A stretch of 64,000 nucleotides of DNA from Actinoallomurus spadix (GTDB taxonomy: Bacteria; Actinomycetota; Actinomycetes; Streptosporangiales; Streptosporangiaceae), in NCBI RefSeq assembly GCF_024055725.1, contig NZ_JAMXMX010000007.1, forward strand, positions 124,001 through 188,000, in the 5' to 3' direction. The position numbers and the translations under genes were made by a program. Of the stretch, positions 51,940 to 60,829 are shown one piece after another. How positions within the stretch are numbered: the stretch's first letter is position 1; each line of letters starts with the position of its first letter. Below the pieces are notes generated by a model. That model did not search any database. It worked only from the letters and a program-made list of their open reading frames with translations, and was not told where the DNA came from.

Positions 51940-53160
51940 TCAGCTGAGGCGCTCGAACACCATCGCCATGCCCTGGCCGCCGCCGACGCACATCGTCTCG
52001 AGGCCGAAGGTCTTGTCGTGCCACTGGAGCCCGTTGAGGAGCGTGCCCGTGATCCGCGCGCCGGTCATGCCGAACGGGTGGCCCACCGCGATCGCGCCGC
52101 CGTTGACGTTCAGCTTGTCGAGGTCGATCCCCAGGTCGCGGTAGGACGGGATCACCTGCGCGGCGAACGCCTCGTTGATCTCGACGAGGTCGATGTCGTC
52201 GATCGTCAGGCCGCCTCGCCTCAAGGCCTGGCGGGACGCCTCCACCGGCCCGAGCCCCATGATCTCCGGCGACAGCGCCGAGACCCCGGAGGAGACGATG
52301 CGGGCCAGCGGCGTGATGCCGAGCTCCGCCGCCTTGGTGTCGCTCATCACGACGACCGCGGCCGCGCCGTCGTTGAGCGGGCAGCAGTTGCCGGCCGTCA
52401 CCGTCCCGTCGGGCCGGAAGACCGGCTGGAGCTGGGAGACCTTCTCGAGCGTCGTTCCGGCGCGCGGGCCGTCGTCCTTGCTGACCACGGTGCCGTCGGG
52501 CAGCTCCACCGGCGTGATCTCACGCTCGAAGAAGCCGTTCTCGATCGCCTTCTCGGCGAGGTTCTGGGAGCGCACTCCGAACTCGTCCTGCTCCTCACGG
52601 CTGATGCCGCGCAGCTGGGCGACGTTCTCGGCGGTCTGGCCCATCGCGATGTAGACGTCGGGGAGCGCGCCGTCCTCGCGGGGGTCGCGCCAGGTCTCGG
52701 CGTTGCCCTCGCCGCGCTTGGCGGTACGGGCCTGGGCCTCGCCGAACAGCGGGTTCTGGGTGTCGGGCAGGCCGTCGCTGCTGCCCTTGGCGAACCGGCT
52801 GACCATCTCCACCCCGGCGGAGACGATGACGTCCGCCTCGCCGGACCTGATGGCGTGGAAGGCCATTCGCGTGGTCTGCAGGGACGAGGAGCAGTAGCGC
52901 GTGATCGTGGCGCCCGGGATGTTGTCGTATCCGAGGAGGATGGCGACCACGCGGGCCATGTTGTAGCCCTGCTCGCCGCCGGGCAGGCCGCAGCCCAGCA
53001 GCAGGTCGTCGATGTCGTTCGGGTCCAGCTGCGGGACCTTGTCGAGCGCCGCCCGCACGATGCGCGCGGTGAGATCATCGGGGCGCAGGTCCTTCAGCGA
53101 TCCCTTGAAGGCTCGACCGATCGGGGAGCGAGCGGTCGCGACGATGACAGCCTCGGGCAT
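51940..53160 (-). CDS. Acetyl-CoA C-acyltransferase (thiolase)
   Basis: A 406-residue thiolase. The nucleophilic cysteine is in [10 protein letters not shown] (about residue 90), [12 protein letters not shown] and the [11 protein letters not shown] histidine block follow, and the C-terminal catalytic cysteine is in [10 protein letters not shown]. It catalyses thiolytic cleavage or Claisen condensation in fatty-acid or ketone-body metabolism. AAGGAGAG precedes ATG 53160. It is divergent from cystathionine beta-synthase. Confidence 0.94.
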   Translation of the reverse strand: MPEAVIVATARSPIGRAFKGSLKDLRPDDLTARIVRAALDKVPQLDPNDIDDLLLGCGLPGGEQGYNMARVVAILLGYDNIPGATITRYCSSSLQTTRMAFHAIRSGEADVIVSAGVEMVSRFAKGSSDGLPDTQNPLFGEAQARTAKRGEGNAETWRDPREDGALPDVYIAMGQTAENVAQLRGISREEQDEFGVRSQNLAEKAIENGFFEREITPVELPDGTVVSKDDGPRAGTTLEKVSQLQPVFRPDGTVTAGNCCPLNDGAAAVVVMSDTKAAELGITPLARIVSSGVSALSPEIMGLGPVEASRQALRRGGLTIDDIDLVEINEAFAAQVIPSYRDLGIDLDKLNVNGGAIAVGHPFGMTGARITGTLLNGLQWHDKTFGLETMCVGGGQGMAMVFERLS

Positions 53161-53368
53161 GATGGCTCTCCTTCTCCTTGGCCGGCCGGGCGGCGGCCCT
53201 CCAGTCCCGTTCGCAGGCTACTGCGTGCCAGGCCGCAAACCTACTGATGGGTAGCCCCGTGCGTCGACCACCCGCGGCGACTCACCGTCACGAGCGCCGA
53301 ACCCGGTGGTCAGGGCGGGTGGGGTACCGTCTGAACAGAACTTATTGCCGACGACAGGGACGTCGCTG

Positions 53369-54739
53369 GTGCACGTGCACAACTCGCTGACGGAGCTCAT
53401 CGGGGACACCCCCCTGGTGCGCCTTCGCAACGTCACGACCGGAGCCCGCGCGCAGGTGCTCGCCAAGGTCGAATACTTCAATCCGGGCGGCTCGGTGAAG
53501 GACCGCATCGCCGTCCGGATGGTCGAGGCCGCCGAGGAGTCCGGCGCCCTCAAGCCGGGTGGCACGATCGTCGAACCCACCTCCGGCAACACCGGTGTCG
53601 GGCTCGCGATCGTGGCGCAGGAGAAGGGCTACCGCTGCGTCTTCGTATGCCCGGACAAGGTCGCGAACGACAAGATCGCCGTCCTGCGGGCCTACGGCGC
53701 CGAGGTCGTGGTCTGCCCGACCGCGGTCTCACCGGACCACCCGGACTCCTACTACTCGGTCTCGGACCGGCTCGCCGCCGAGATCCCCGGAGCCTGGAAG
53801 CCCGACCAGTACGCCAACCCGAACAACCCGCGCTCCCACTATGAGACGACGGGGCCGGAGATCTGGGCGCAGACCGAGGGCCGGGTGACGCACTTCGTCG
53901 CGGGCATCGGGACCGGCGGCACCATCACCGGCACCGGCCGGTACCTCAAGGAGATCTCGGGCGGGCGTGTCAAGGTCATCGGCGCGGACCCGGAGGGATC
54001 GGTCTACTCCGGCGGCACCGGCCGGCCGTACCTCGTCGAGGGCGTGGGCGAGGACATCTGGCCCGAGACCTACGACCGGGACATCTGCGACCAGGTCATC
54101 GCCGTCAGCGACAAGGACTCGTTCACCATGACGCGGCGGCTGGCCCGCGAGGAGGGGCTGCTCGTCGGGGGCTCCTGCGGGCTCGCGGTCGTGGCCGCGC
54201 TGCGCGTCGCGGCCGAGGCCGGCCCCGACGACGTGGTCGTCGTCCTGCTGCCCGACGGCGGCCGCGGCTACCTGTCCAAGATCTTCAATGACGACTGGAT
54301 GGCCGACTACGGCTTCCTCAGTGCCGAGACCGAGGAGCCGCGCATCGCCGACGTGCTGGCCCGCAAGGGGTCCGGGCTGCCGGAGTTCGTGCACGTCCAT
54401 CCGCATGAGACGGTCGGCACCGCAGTGTCCATCCTGCGGGAGTACGACGTCTCCCAGCTGCCCGTCATGAAGGAGGAGCCGCCGGTCATGGCCGCCGAGG
54501 TCGTCGGCTCCGTCGGGGAGCGCGACCTTCTGGCCGCCCTGGTCAGCGGCAAGGCGGGTCTCGACGATCCGCTGAGCGACCACATGGCGCCGCCGCTGCC
54601 GATGGTCGGCTCGGGGGAGGGCGTGAGCAAGGCCGTGAGCGTCCTGGAGAACGCCGGTGCCGCCGTCGTCCTCGTCGACGGCAAGCCGGCCGGTCTCATC
54701 ACCCGCCAGGACCTCCTGGGCTTCCTCGCGACCGGCTGA
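53369..54739 (+). CDS. Cystathionine beta-synthase
   Basis: A 456-residue protein. The PLP-binding lysine is in NPGGSVKDRIA (about residue 44), TSGNTGVGLA binds the substrate, GTGGTITGTGRYLKE binds phosphate, and two C-terminal CBS domains (about residues 340-455) are present. It condenses serine and homocysteine to cystathionine. Start assigned to GTG 53369, with GTG 53375 as alternative; AGGGA lies upstream. With the cystathionine gamma-synthase gene at 59014-60171 it completes transsulfuration enzymology in this window. Confidence 0.92.
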   Translation: MHVHNSLTELIGDTPLVRLRNVTTGARAQVLAKVEYFNPGGSVKDRIAVRMVEAAEESGALKPGGTIVEPTSGNTGVGLAIVAQEKGYRCVFVCPDKVANDKIAVLRAYGAEVVVCPTAVSPDHPDSYYSVSDRLAAEIPGAWKPDQYANPNNPRSHYETTGPEIWAQTEGRVTHFVAGIGTGGTITGTGRYLKEISGGRVKVIGADPEGSVYSGGTGRPYLVEGVGEDIWPETYDRDICDQVIAVSDKDSFTMTRRLAREEGLLVGGSCGLAVVAALRVAAEAGPDDVVVVLLPDGGRGYLSKIFNDDWMADYGFLSAETEEPRIADVLARKGSGLPEFVHVHPHETVGTAVSILREYDVSQLPVMKEEPPVMAAEVVGSVGERDLLAALVSGKAGLDDPLSDHMAPPLPMVGSGEGVSKAVSVLENAGAAVVLVDGKPAGLITRQDLLGFLATG

Positions 54740-54787
54740 CCGGCCGACCGGGCGATAGGCCACAACGAACGACGAGGTCACACTCGA

Positions 54788-54835
54788 CGACGAGGCCCCG
54801 GTGCGTGCGACGAGCGCGCCACCGGGGCCTCGTCG
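54788..54835. terminator. Perfect 16-bp hairpin after the CBS gene
   Basis: CGACGAGGCCCCGGTG (54788-54803) pairs exactly with 54820-54835. The 16-nt loop is long but the stem is perfect. It lies between the CBS stop and the convergent lipoprotein gene's end at 54859. Confidence 0.7.
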
Positions 54836-54858
54836 CGTCAGCCGGCCGGTGAGGTCGC

Positions 54859-55311
54859 TCAGGCGGGACGGGTGGTGGCCGCCGTGGGCGCCGGGCTCCG
54901 GGCCGGAGCGCCGCCGAGCACGAGCCACCAGCGGCCGTCGTGCCTGACCAGCACGACCTGGTCGTGGTACGGGCCGTGGCCGGTGTGGCCGACGAGGCCC
55001 ACCGACGCGAAGTCGGGGGCGACGTCCCGGCGGATGTCCAGGTGATCGACCACGAGGTCCCCGCCGGCGCGCGTGACGAGCCGGTGCGCGTCGTCCCTGG
55101 CCGAGCGGTCGTGCCGCCGGTCGTCTCGCACGAGCGCGAGCAGGGCCTTCTCGTCCTTCGCGTTGATCGCCTTGACGTAGGCGTCCATGACGTCCCGCGG
55201 GGAGTCGGCCCCGCTGGAGGACGAGCAGGCGCCCGGCGCCTGCGTGGCGATGATCAGGCAGGCGAGGACGAGCAGGCGCCCGCGCCGGCGGAGCTGCGAA
55301 TACGGCGTCAC
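54859..55311 (-). CDS. Small lipoprotein with NTF2-like domain
   Basis: A 150-residue predicted lipoprotein with a signal peptide ending TQAPGAC. The mature part, SPRDVMDAYVKAINAKDEKALLALV through HDGRWWLVLGG, has the helix and sheet pattern of NTF2-like/DUF4878-type lipoproteins. Function unknown. GTG 55311 is chosen for TAGGAG at good spacing; GTG 55335 overlaps the upstream stop (GTGA) and is a possible alternative. It is co-oriented with the amidase-domain gene. Confidence 0.7.
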   Translation of the reverse strand: MTPYSQLRRRGRLLVLACLIIATQAPGACSSSSGADSPRDVMDAYVKAINAKDEKALLALVRDDRRHDRSARDDAHRLVTRAGGDLVVDHLDIRRDVAPDFASVGLVGHTGHGPYHDQVVLVRHDGRWWLVLGGAPARSPAPTAATTRPA

Positions 55312-55331
55312 GGTGGCTCCTACGGTGTGGG

Positions 55332-56492
55332 TCACGTCCGGTGGGCGTACCAGCGGGCGTGGGGGAACTGCTGAAGGAGGTAGGAGAGCTTTCGATGCCA
55401 GGTGTCGTTGCTGTGGTAGTCGAGGTAGCGCTCGCCGCGGCGGTCCCACGCCACCACGATCATGCTGTGGTCCTTTCCGCTCCCAGGGTCGAAGTCGGCT
55501 TGGAGGACGTCGCCGGGCTGGAGATACCAGACGTTGCCGAGTCGGGCGGTCCGGTGGGACTTGTCCCTAGCGAAAATGCCCCAATCCTCCGCATTGGCCC
55601 ATGTATGGCTGGTGGTATGGGTATTCGACCCGTAATACCACTTCGTCTTGTCCTTGCGGCTCCAGAAGCCCGAGCCGATGAACCGCCAGCCGCCCTGCCG
55701 CATGGCCTGGGAGATGAAATTGGTGCAATCCTGGGCGTAAGTGCGGTACGCGCCGTTGTGGTGATACCAGTACTTCTCCGCGTACCAGACCGCCGCCGCC
55801 TTCTCCCGCGCGCCCAGTCCCTGCGTCGCCATCGGGACGTCGCCCCGGGCCCCGTCGGCGGGTCTCCTCGTGTCGGCCGGCGGCCCGTCTCCCGGCCGAG
55901 GGGCGGGGTCGTCCGGCGTGGGCGGTGCGGGCGGCGGAGACTCGAGCCGGGTGCCGGGCGGCGGCCCGCCGGGCGCCACCCGTGCGTGGTCGGTGGTCAC
56001 CCGCCAGACCCCGCCCGATCGCAGGAACTCCAGGTCGTGCGGCAGGACGTAGGCCTCGTGATCGGACGGTGCGTCCGCGGCGACCGAGGCGAAGAAGAGC
56101 TCGGTGTACTCGGTGACGTCCAGCCTGGCCCGGGAGCCGTCGACGGTGAGCGCGCCCGGCGTGACCTCGACCTCGGCGCTGCGGTAACCGCCGTCGATCA
56201 GCCGCAGCGCGTCGCGGCGCCGCGTCAGCGCGACGGCCTCCTGAGCGAACGTCCGCGCGAGCTCGCCGCCCATGGTCGAGGCGTCACTGGCCCGCCGGCC
56301 GCCGCCCGCGGGCGTCAGCTGGTCGGCGCGCCTCTGCAGATATCTCTTCGCGATCGCGGCGAACGTCACCTTGGACGGTGCGCCGTCCGCGGCCGCATGC
56401 GACGCGGAAAGCGGTGACAATGCAGTGCCGGCGCACGACAGAACGGACACAAAACTGTGAATCGCCCGATTCAAGAGATGACCCCCGTACAT
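55332..56492 (-). CDS. Secreted protein with C-terminal amidase (Amidase_6-like) domain
   Basis: A 386-residue secreted protein. A signal peptide (HSFVSVLSCAGTALSPLSASHAAADG) and a helical N-terminal domain with NTF2-like segments are followed by a Pro-rich linker and a C-terminal domain with YAEKYWYHHNGAYRTYAQDCTNFIS (in two parts; the Cys is a likely nucleophile), PGDVLQADFDPGSGKDHSMIVV and YLDYHSND. This is the PF12671-type amidase layout, perhaps acting on the wall. ATG 56492 is given; TTG 56474, preceded by GGGGGT, is equally likely. Its 3' end adjoins the small lipoprotein gene. Confidence 0.8.
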   Translation of the reverse strand: MYGGHLLNRAIHSFVSVLSCAGTALSPLSASHAAADGAPSKVTFAAIAKRYLQRRADQLTPAGGGRRASDASTMGGELARTFAQEAVALTRRRDALRLIDGGYRSAEVEVTPGALTVDGSRARLDVTEYTELFFASVAADAPSDHEAYVLPHDLEFLRSGGVWRVTTDHARVAPGGPPPGTRLESPPPAPPTPDDPAPRPGDGPPADTRRPADGARGDVPMATQGLGAREKAAAVWYAEKYWYHHNGAYRTYAQDCTNFISQAMRQGGWRFIGSGFWSRKDKTKWYYGSNTHTTSHTWANAEDWGIFARDKSHRTARLGNVWYLQPGDVLQADFDPGSGKDHSMIVVAWDRRGERYLDYHSNDTWHRKLSYLLQQFPHARWYAHRT

Positions 56493-56618
56493 CTCCGAAC
56501 GCCCGGCCGGTCGGCGGGGCGGTGACGCACCGATTCTCAATCGCCGCCCATTTCCCTGTCAAGGAAAGGTCGAACGGCGGAATTCCCGGCAATGAATAAT
56601 GAATCGGCGAAAAGCGAA

Positions 56619-56651
56619 GCCCCGGCGGCGCGAGGAGCGCGCCGCCGGGGC
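56619..56651. terminator. Perfect 14-bp hairpin after the MMPL gene
   Basis: GCCCCGGCGGCGCG (56619-56632) pairs exactly with 56638-56651 around AGGAG. It follows the minus-strand MMPL stop by about 20 bp; a T-rich stretch lies beyond it on that strand. Confidence 0.75.
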
Positions 56652-56671
56652 CTCAGTGCGTCACCGGCCGG

Positions 56672-58834
56672 TCAGACCGGGCGGTCGACCAGGTCGTACG
56701 GCTCCGCCGCCGGCGGTTCGTCCCGCCGCCGGACCGCGTCGCCGTGCCCGGGCCACCATGCCTTGTGGCCCAGCAGCGCCGTGATGGACGGCACGAAGAA
56801 CGCCGACATGACGAAGGCGGACAGCAGGATGCCGATCGCGACGCCGAAGCCGATCTCCGCCGACATCGAGTCCGGCGAGAGGGTCAGGGCTCCGAAGGTG
56901 CCGGCCAGGATCACGCCGGCCGCCGCGACGGTCGGCCCGGCGTGCTGGATGCCGAGCGCGGCGGCGCGCCGCGGGTCATGGCCTTCCTGCGCCTCCTCGC
57001 GAAGCCGGGCGATCATCAGGATGTTGTAGTCCGTGCCGATCGCCAGGACGAAGAGGTACAGGATGATCGGGAGCTGGAACATCAGCCCGCTCTTGCCCTC
57101 GGCGCCCTGGAACACCCCGACGGTCGCGCCGAGCGTGGCCGTGAAGCCGAGCAGCACCGCGATCACCAGGTAGATCGGAGCGACCAGCGCGCGCAGCAGC
57201 AGCGCGAGGATCAGGCCGATCAGCAGGACCGCCACCGGGAGGATGACCGACAGGTCGCGGTTGTTGACCGTGTTGATGTCGGCGAACGCCGCGGTGGTGC
57301 CGCCCACCAGCACCTTGGTGCCGGGCGGGGCGTTCTGGTGCGCGACGTCCCGGAAGGGCCCCTTGACCAGGCTGATCGCCTCGTTGGAGTTGGGGTTCAG
57401 CTTGAGGATGACGGTGATCTTGGCGACGCTTCCGTCCTGGCTGAACTGCGGCGGCGCCACCTGGCCGACACCCTTGGCTCCCGCCAGCGTCCGGTCGAAC
57501 TTGCTCACCGCGGTCTTGTCGAGCGGGCCGCTGCCCTGGACGTACACCTCGGTGGGCGCCGTCAGGCCGGATGGCAGGCTCGCCCGCAGGTCCTTCATCG
57601 CCTTGGCCGACTCGGTGTTCTGCGGGGCCGCGGCCTGGAAGTCGTAGTCGGCCTTGAACGCGAGGGCGCCCGCGGCCAGGGCCACGAGGACGATGCCGGA
57701 GGCCAGCGCCGCCGCGACCGGCCGGCGGCCGACGCCGTTGCCGATCTTCACCCACAGGCCGGGCTTCGGCTCCTTCTTCCACGCCTTCGACGGCCAGAAC
57801 ACGAAACGGCCCAGCAGCGACACGATCGCGGGGACGAGCGTCAGCGACGTGACGAACATGACGGCGACGGCGATCGCCAGCTGTGGCCCGAGTGAGCCGA
57901 ACGCCTTGAACGACGCGAGCACCAGGACGATGAACGCGGCGATGACCGCGCCGGCGGCCGAGGCGATGGCCTCACCGACCCGCTCGACGCTCGTGATCAT
58001 CGCGGTCTTCTTGTCGTCACCGGCCCGCAGCCGCTCCCGGTACCGGAAGAGCAGGAACAAGATGTAGTCGGTGCCGATGCCGTACAGGACGACGAGGATG
58101 ATGACGTTGAAGCCCTCGTCGAAGCTGAGGTCGAACGCCTTCCCGATGAACGCGGTGACGGCGTTCGCCACCTGGGACACCAGGACGATCACGATGATGG
58201 GCAGGAACGCCGCGATCGGGCTGCGGAAGATGATCAAAATCAGCGTGATGATCAGGACGATCGTCGCGAGTCCGATCAGCTCCATCGTCTGCTGGTTGGA
58301 CTTCTCGTTGTCCAGGCTGGAGGCGAAGTCACCGGCGACGCCGTAGGCCAGACCGCTGCCCTTGAGCTGGGCGGCGGTCACGTCACGAACCTGTTTGACC
58401 GCGTCCTGGCCTGTCTTCTGGGTCTTGCTGTCGAAGCCGTTCGGCAGCCCGACGACGATCAGCTGCACCTTGTGGTTCTGCGAGAGCGTCGTCTTCGGGT
58501 CGGTGGCGACCTGCTGGACGCCCGGGATGGCCTTGGCCTGGATCGCCTTCGCCGCCTCGCCGATCTTCTGCTGGTCGGCGCCGGTCAGCGGGCCCCCGTC
58601 GCTCCGCTTGACGACGACCATCTGCCGGCTGACCTTTTGATCCCCGCTGGGGAACGCCTTCTCCGCGAGGGTCGAGGCCGCGACCGACTCGTACTTCTTC
58701 GGCAGGAACGCCTGCTGGTCCGACTTGGTGGTCAGTTTGGGGGCGAACACCACCAGGACGGCCGCCGCGACGAGCCACGCGACGATCGTCCACCAAGGGT
58801 GTCTGACGACACCACGCCCCAGCCATCCGAACAC
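56672..58834 (-). CDS. MMPL-family RND transporter
   Basis: A 720-residue membrane protein with two RND-like halves, each with one helix, a large extracytoplasmic loop and about five helices. FVLVLASF... and EEGFNVIILVVLYGIGTDYILFLLF read in parts match the MMPL core with its Asp/Tyr proton-relay residues (GTDYILF and GTDYNIL). MMPL proteins export lipids or small molecules, or transport other hydrophobic substrates. GTG 58834 has GAAGGGGAG upstream; a longer ATG start at 58873 is less likely. No adaptor or lipid-synthesis gene is adjacent, so the substrate is unknown. Confidence 0.88.
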   Translation of the reverse strand: MFGWLGRGVVRHPWWTIVAWLVAAAVLVVFAPKLTTKSDQQAFLPKKYESVAASTLAEKAFPSGDQKVSRQMVVVKRSDGGPLTGADQQKIGEAAKAIQAKAIPGVQQVATDPKTTLSQNHKVQLIVVGLPNGFDSKTQKTGQDAVKQVRDVTAAQLKGSGLAYGVAGDFASSLDNEKSNQQTMELIGLATIVLIITLILIIFRSPIAAFLPIIVIVLVSQVANAVTAFIGKAFDLSFDEGFNVIILVVLYGIGTDYILFLLFRYRERLRAGDDKKTAMITSVERVGEAIASAAGAVIAAFIVLVLASFKAFGSLGPQLAIAVAVMFVTSLTLVPAIVSLLGRFVFWPSKAWKKEPKPGLWVKIGNGVGRRPVAAALASGIVLVALAAGALAFKADYDFQAAAPQNTESAKAMKDLRASLPSGLTAPTEVYVQGSGPLDKTAVSKFDRTLAGAKGVGQVAPPQFSQDGSVAKITVILKLNPNSNEAISLVKGPFRDVAHQNAPPGTKVLVGGTTAAFADINTVNNRDLSVILPVAVLLIGLILALLLRALVAPIYLVIAVLLGFTATLGATVGVFQGAEGKSGLMFQLPIILYLFVLAIGTDYNILMIARLREEAQEGHDPRRAAALGIQHAGPTVAAAGVILAGTFGALTLSPDSMSAEIGFGVAIGILLSAFVMSAFFVPSITALLGHKAWWPGHGDAVRRRDEPPAAEPYDLVDRPV

Positions 58835-59013
58835 GGGTGGCTCCCCTTCGTAGAGTGTCTTTGAGTAACGCACCGACGATATCCAGGCAAAACGGGCTTT
58901 GCCTCACCGTTAGAGTCGATATCCGCCCTAGTCCCTACGGTGGAGACGGATCATCCCCCGGTATGGACGGCGCGCCGCTCAGCCGCCCCCTAAGAGGCAC
59001 TAACCTCGCGTGC

Positions 59014-60171
59014 ATGGACGGTTTCAACCACGAGACCGGCTTCGAGACCCTCGCCATCCACGCAGGTCAAGAGGCCGATCCCGCGACAGGGGCGGTCGTT
59101 CCGCCGATATATCAGGTGTCCACGTACAAGCAGGACGGCGTCGGCGGACTGCGCGGTGGATACGAGTACAGCCGGTCGGCCAACCCGACCCGGACGGCGC
59201 TGGAGGAGTGCCTCGCCGCGATCGAGGGCGGCGTGCGGGGTCTCGCGTTCGCCTCGGGCATGGCCGCCGAGGACACTTTGCTGCGCACCATCTGCAAGCC
59301 GGGCGACCACGTGCTGATCCCCGATGACGCCTACGGCGGCACGTTCCGGCTGATCTCGAAGGTCCTCGCCCGGTGGGGCGTGGCGTACGACCCGGTGCCG
59401 CTGACGGACGTCCAGGCCGTGCGCGCCGCCGTACGCCCGGAGACCAGGGCCATCTGGGTCGAGACCCCCACGAACCCGCTGCTCGGCGTGGCCGACATCG
59501 CCGCGCTGGCGCACGTGGCACGGGAGGCGGGCGCCCGCCTCGTCGTGGACAACACCTTCGCCTCGCCGTACCTCCAGCGCCCGCTCGCCCTCGGCGCCGA
59601 CGTCGTCGTGCACTCGACCACCAAGTACCTCGGCGGTCACTCCGACGTGGTCGGCGGCGCGCTCGTGGCCGCCGACGTCGAGCTCGCCCAGGAGCTGGCG
59701 TTCCACCAGAACGCCATGGGAGCCGTCGCCGGGCCGTTCGACGCGTGGTTGACCCTGCGCGGCATCAAGACGCTCGGCGTTCGCATGGACCGGCACTGCG
59801 CCAACGCCACGCGGATCGCCGAGTTCCTCAGCCGCCACCCGCGGGTCGCCGCCGTGCACTACCCGGGCCTGCCGCAGGACCCCGGCCACGAGGTCGCGGC
59901 CAAGCAGATGCGGGCGTTCGGCGGCATGGTGTCCTTCCGGCACGCCGACGGCGAGGACGCGGCCGTACGCGTCTGCGAGCGGGCGAAGGTCTTCACGCTC
60001 GGGGAGTCGCTGGGCGGCGTCGAGTCGCTGATCGAGCACCCGGGGCGGATGACGCACGCCTCCGCCGCCGGTTCGCCGCTGGAGGTGCCGGGCGACCTCG
60101 TACGCCTGTCGGTCGGCATCGAGGACGTCGACGACCTCCTCGCCGACCTGGAGCAGGCCCTCGAGAGTTAG
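59014..60171 (+). CDS. Cystathionine gamma-synthase
   Basis: A 385-residue PLP enzyme of the Cys/Met metabolism family. ETLAIHAGQEADPATGAVVPPIYQ, YEYSRSANPTRTALE and HSTTKYLGGHSDVVGG (Schiff-base lysine near residue 205) are diagnostic, as is the late GGVESLIEHPGRMTHAS. It makes cystathionine from an O-acyl homoserine and cysteine; cystathionine gamma-lyase activity cannot be excluded. ATG 59014 has no ribosome site, but TAACCT (59001-59006) stands 7 nt upstream, so the mRNA may be leaderless. Confidence 0.92.
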   Translation: MDGFNHETGFETLAIHAGQEADPATGAVVPPIYQVSTYKQDGVGGLRGGYEYSRSANPTRTALEECLAAIEGGVRGLAFASGMAAEDTLLRTICKPGDHVLIPDDAYGGTFRLISKVLARWGVAYDPVPLTDVQAVRAAVRPETRAIWVETPTNPLLGVADIAALAHVAREAGARLVVDNTFASPYLQRPLALGADVVVHSTTKYLGGHSDVVGGALVAADVELAQELAFHQNAMGAVAGPFDAWLTLRGIKTLGVRMDRHCANATRIAEFLSRHPRVAAVHYPGLPQDPGHEVAAKQMRAFGGMVSFRHADGEDAAVRVCERAKVFTLGESLGGVESLIEHPGRMTHASAAGSPLEVPGDLVRLSVGIEDVDDLLADLEQALES

Positions 60172-60761
60172 GCGTTCCAGACCATCAGGACGAGGATCAC
60201 CAGCCAGATGAGCGCGACGACGCCGGAGATCGTGGCGATCCGGCCGGTCTCCACCTTGGCGGGCTCGCCGAGCGGAGCCCGGGGCGCGGGTTCCGGCGTC
60301 GTGGGGCCCGCGTCCGCCGCCCCGGCGGCCGGGCCCTCGCCCGGCGCGGTGACGGCGCCGCCGCCGGCCGTCTCGGCCGCGGCGGTCTCCGCGGCCGACT
60401 GCGGGGCGGCGGCCGCCGGCGCCGGGCGCCGCTCGGCGTCGGCGACCTCGAGCTTGTGCACGGCCTTGCGCTGATCGCGCTCGACGATGAACAGCAGCAC
60501 GAGGGCGACGATGAACAGGGTCATCGACGCCGACAGCCACATCTGGTCGAACCGCCCGTGCGCCAGGAGCGCGCCGAACAGGAAGATGCCCAGGGTGAGC
60601 AGGCCGTAGACCCGGGTCGCGCGGTTCAGGTAGCGCACGACGCCCGGCTGGGCCCGGCGGATGTAGCGGGGCGTCGCCATGGTCGCCGCGGTCAGCGGCC
60701 CCAGGGCGAAGATCGCGAAGCCGAGGTGCAGGAACAGGAGCAGGCGGTCGGCGCTCGACAT
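60168..60761 (-). CDS. Four-helix integral membrane protein of unknown function
   Basis: A 197-residue protein. Three helices (about residues 7-27, 52-70, 78-98) in the first half and one at the C terminus (ISGVVALIWLVILVLMVWN) are separated by an Ala/Pro-rich cytoplasmic or extracellular segment of about 60 residues. The first half resembles DUF2269-like proteins, but I cannot confirm the family. ATG 60761 has no ribosome site; TAAGAC (60768-60773) lies 6 nt upstream, which suggests a leaderless mRNA. It overlaps the convergent CGS stop by 4 bp. Confidence 0.7.
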   Translation of the reverse strand: MSSADRLLLFLHLGFAIFALGPLTAATMATPRYIRRAQPGVVRYLNRATRVYGLLTLGIFLFGALLAHGRFDQMWLSASMTLFIVALVLLFIVERDQRKAVHKLEVADAERRPAPAAAAPQSAAETAAAETAGGGAVTAPGEGPAAGAADAGPTTPEPAPRAPLGEPAKVETGRIATISGVVALIWLVILVLMVWNA

Positions 60762-60829
60762 GGTCTGGTCTTAGCCCGGAGCCTCCGTTCCAAACTCCCC
60801 GGACGACCCGCGCCGGGGCCGGGGCCGCA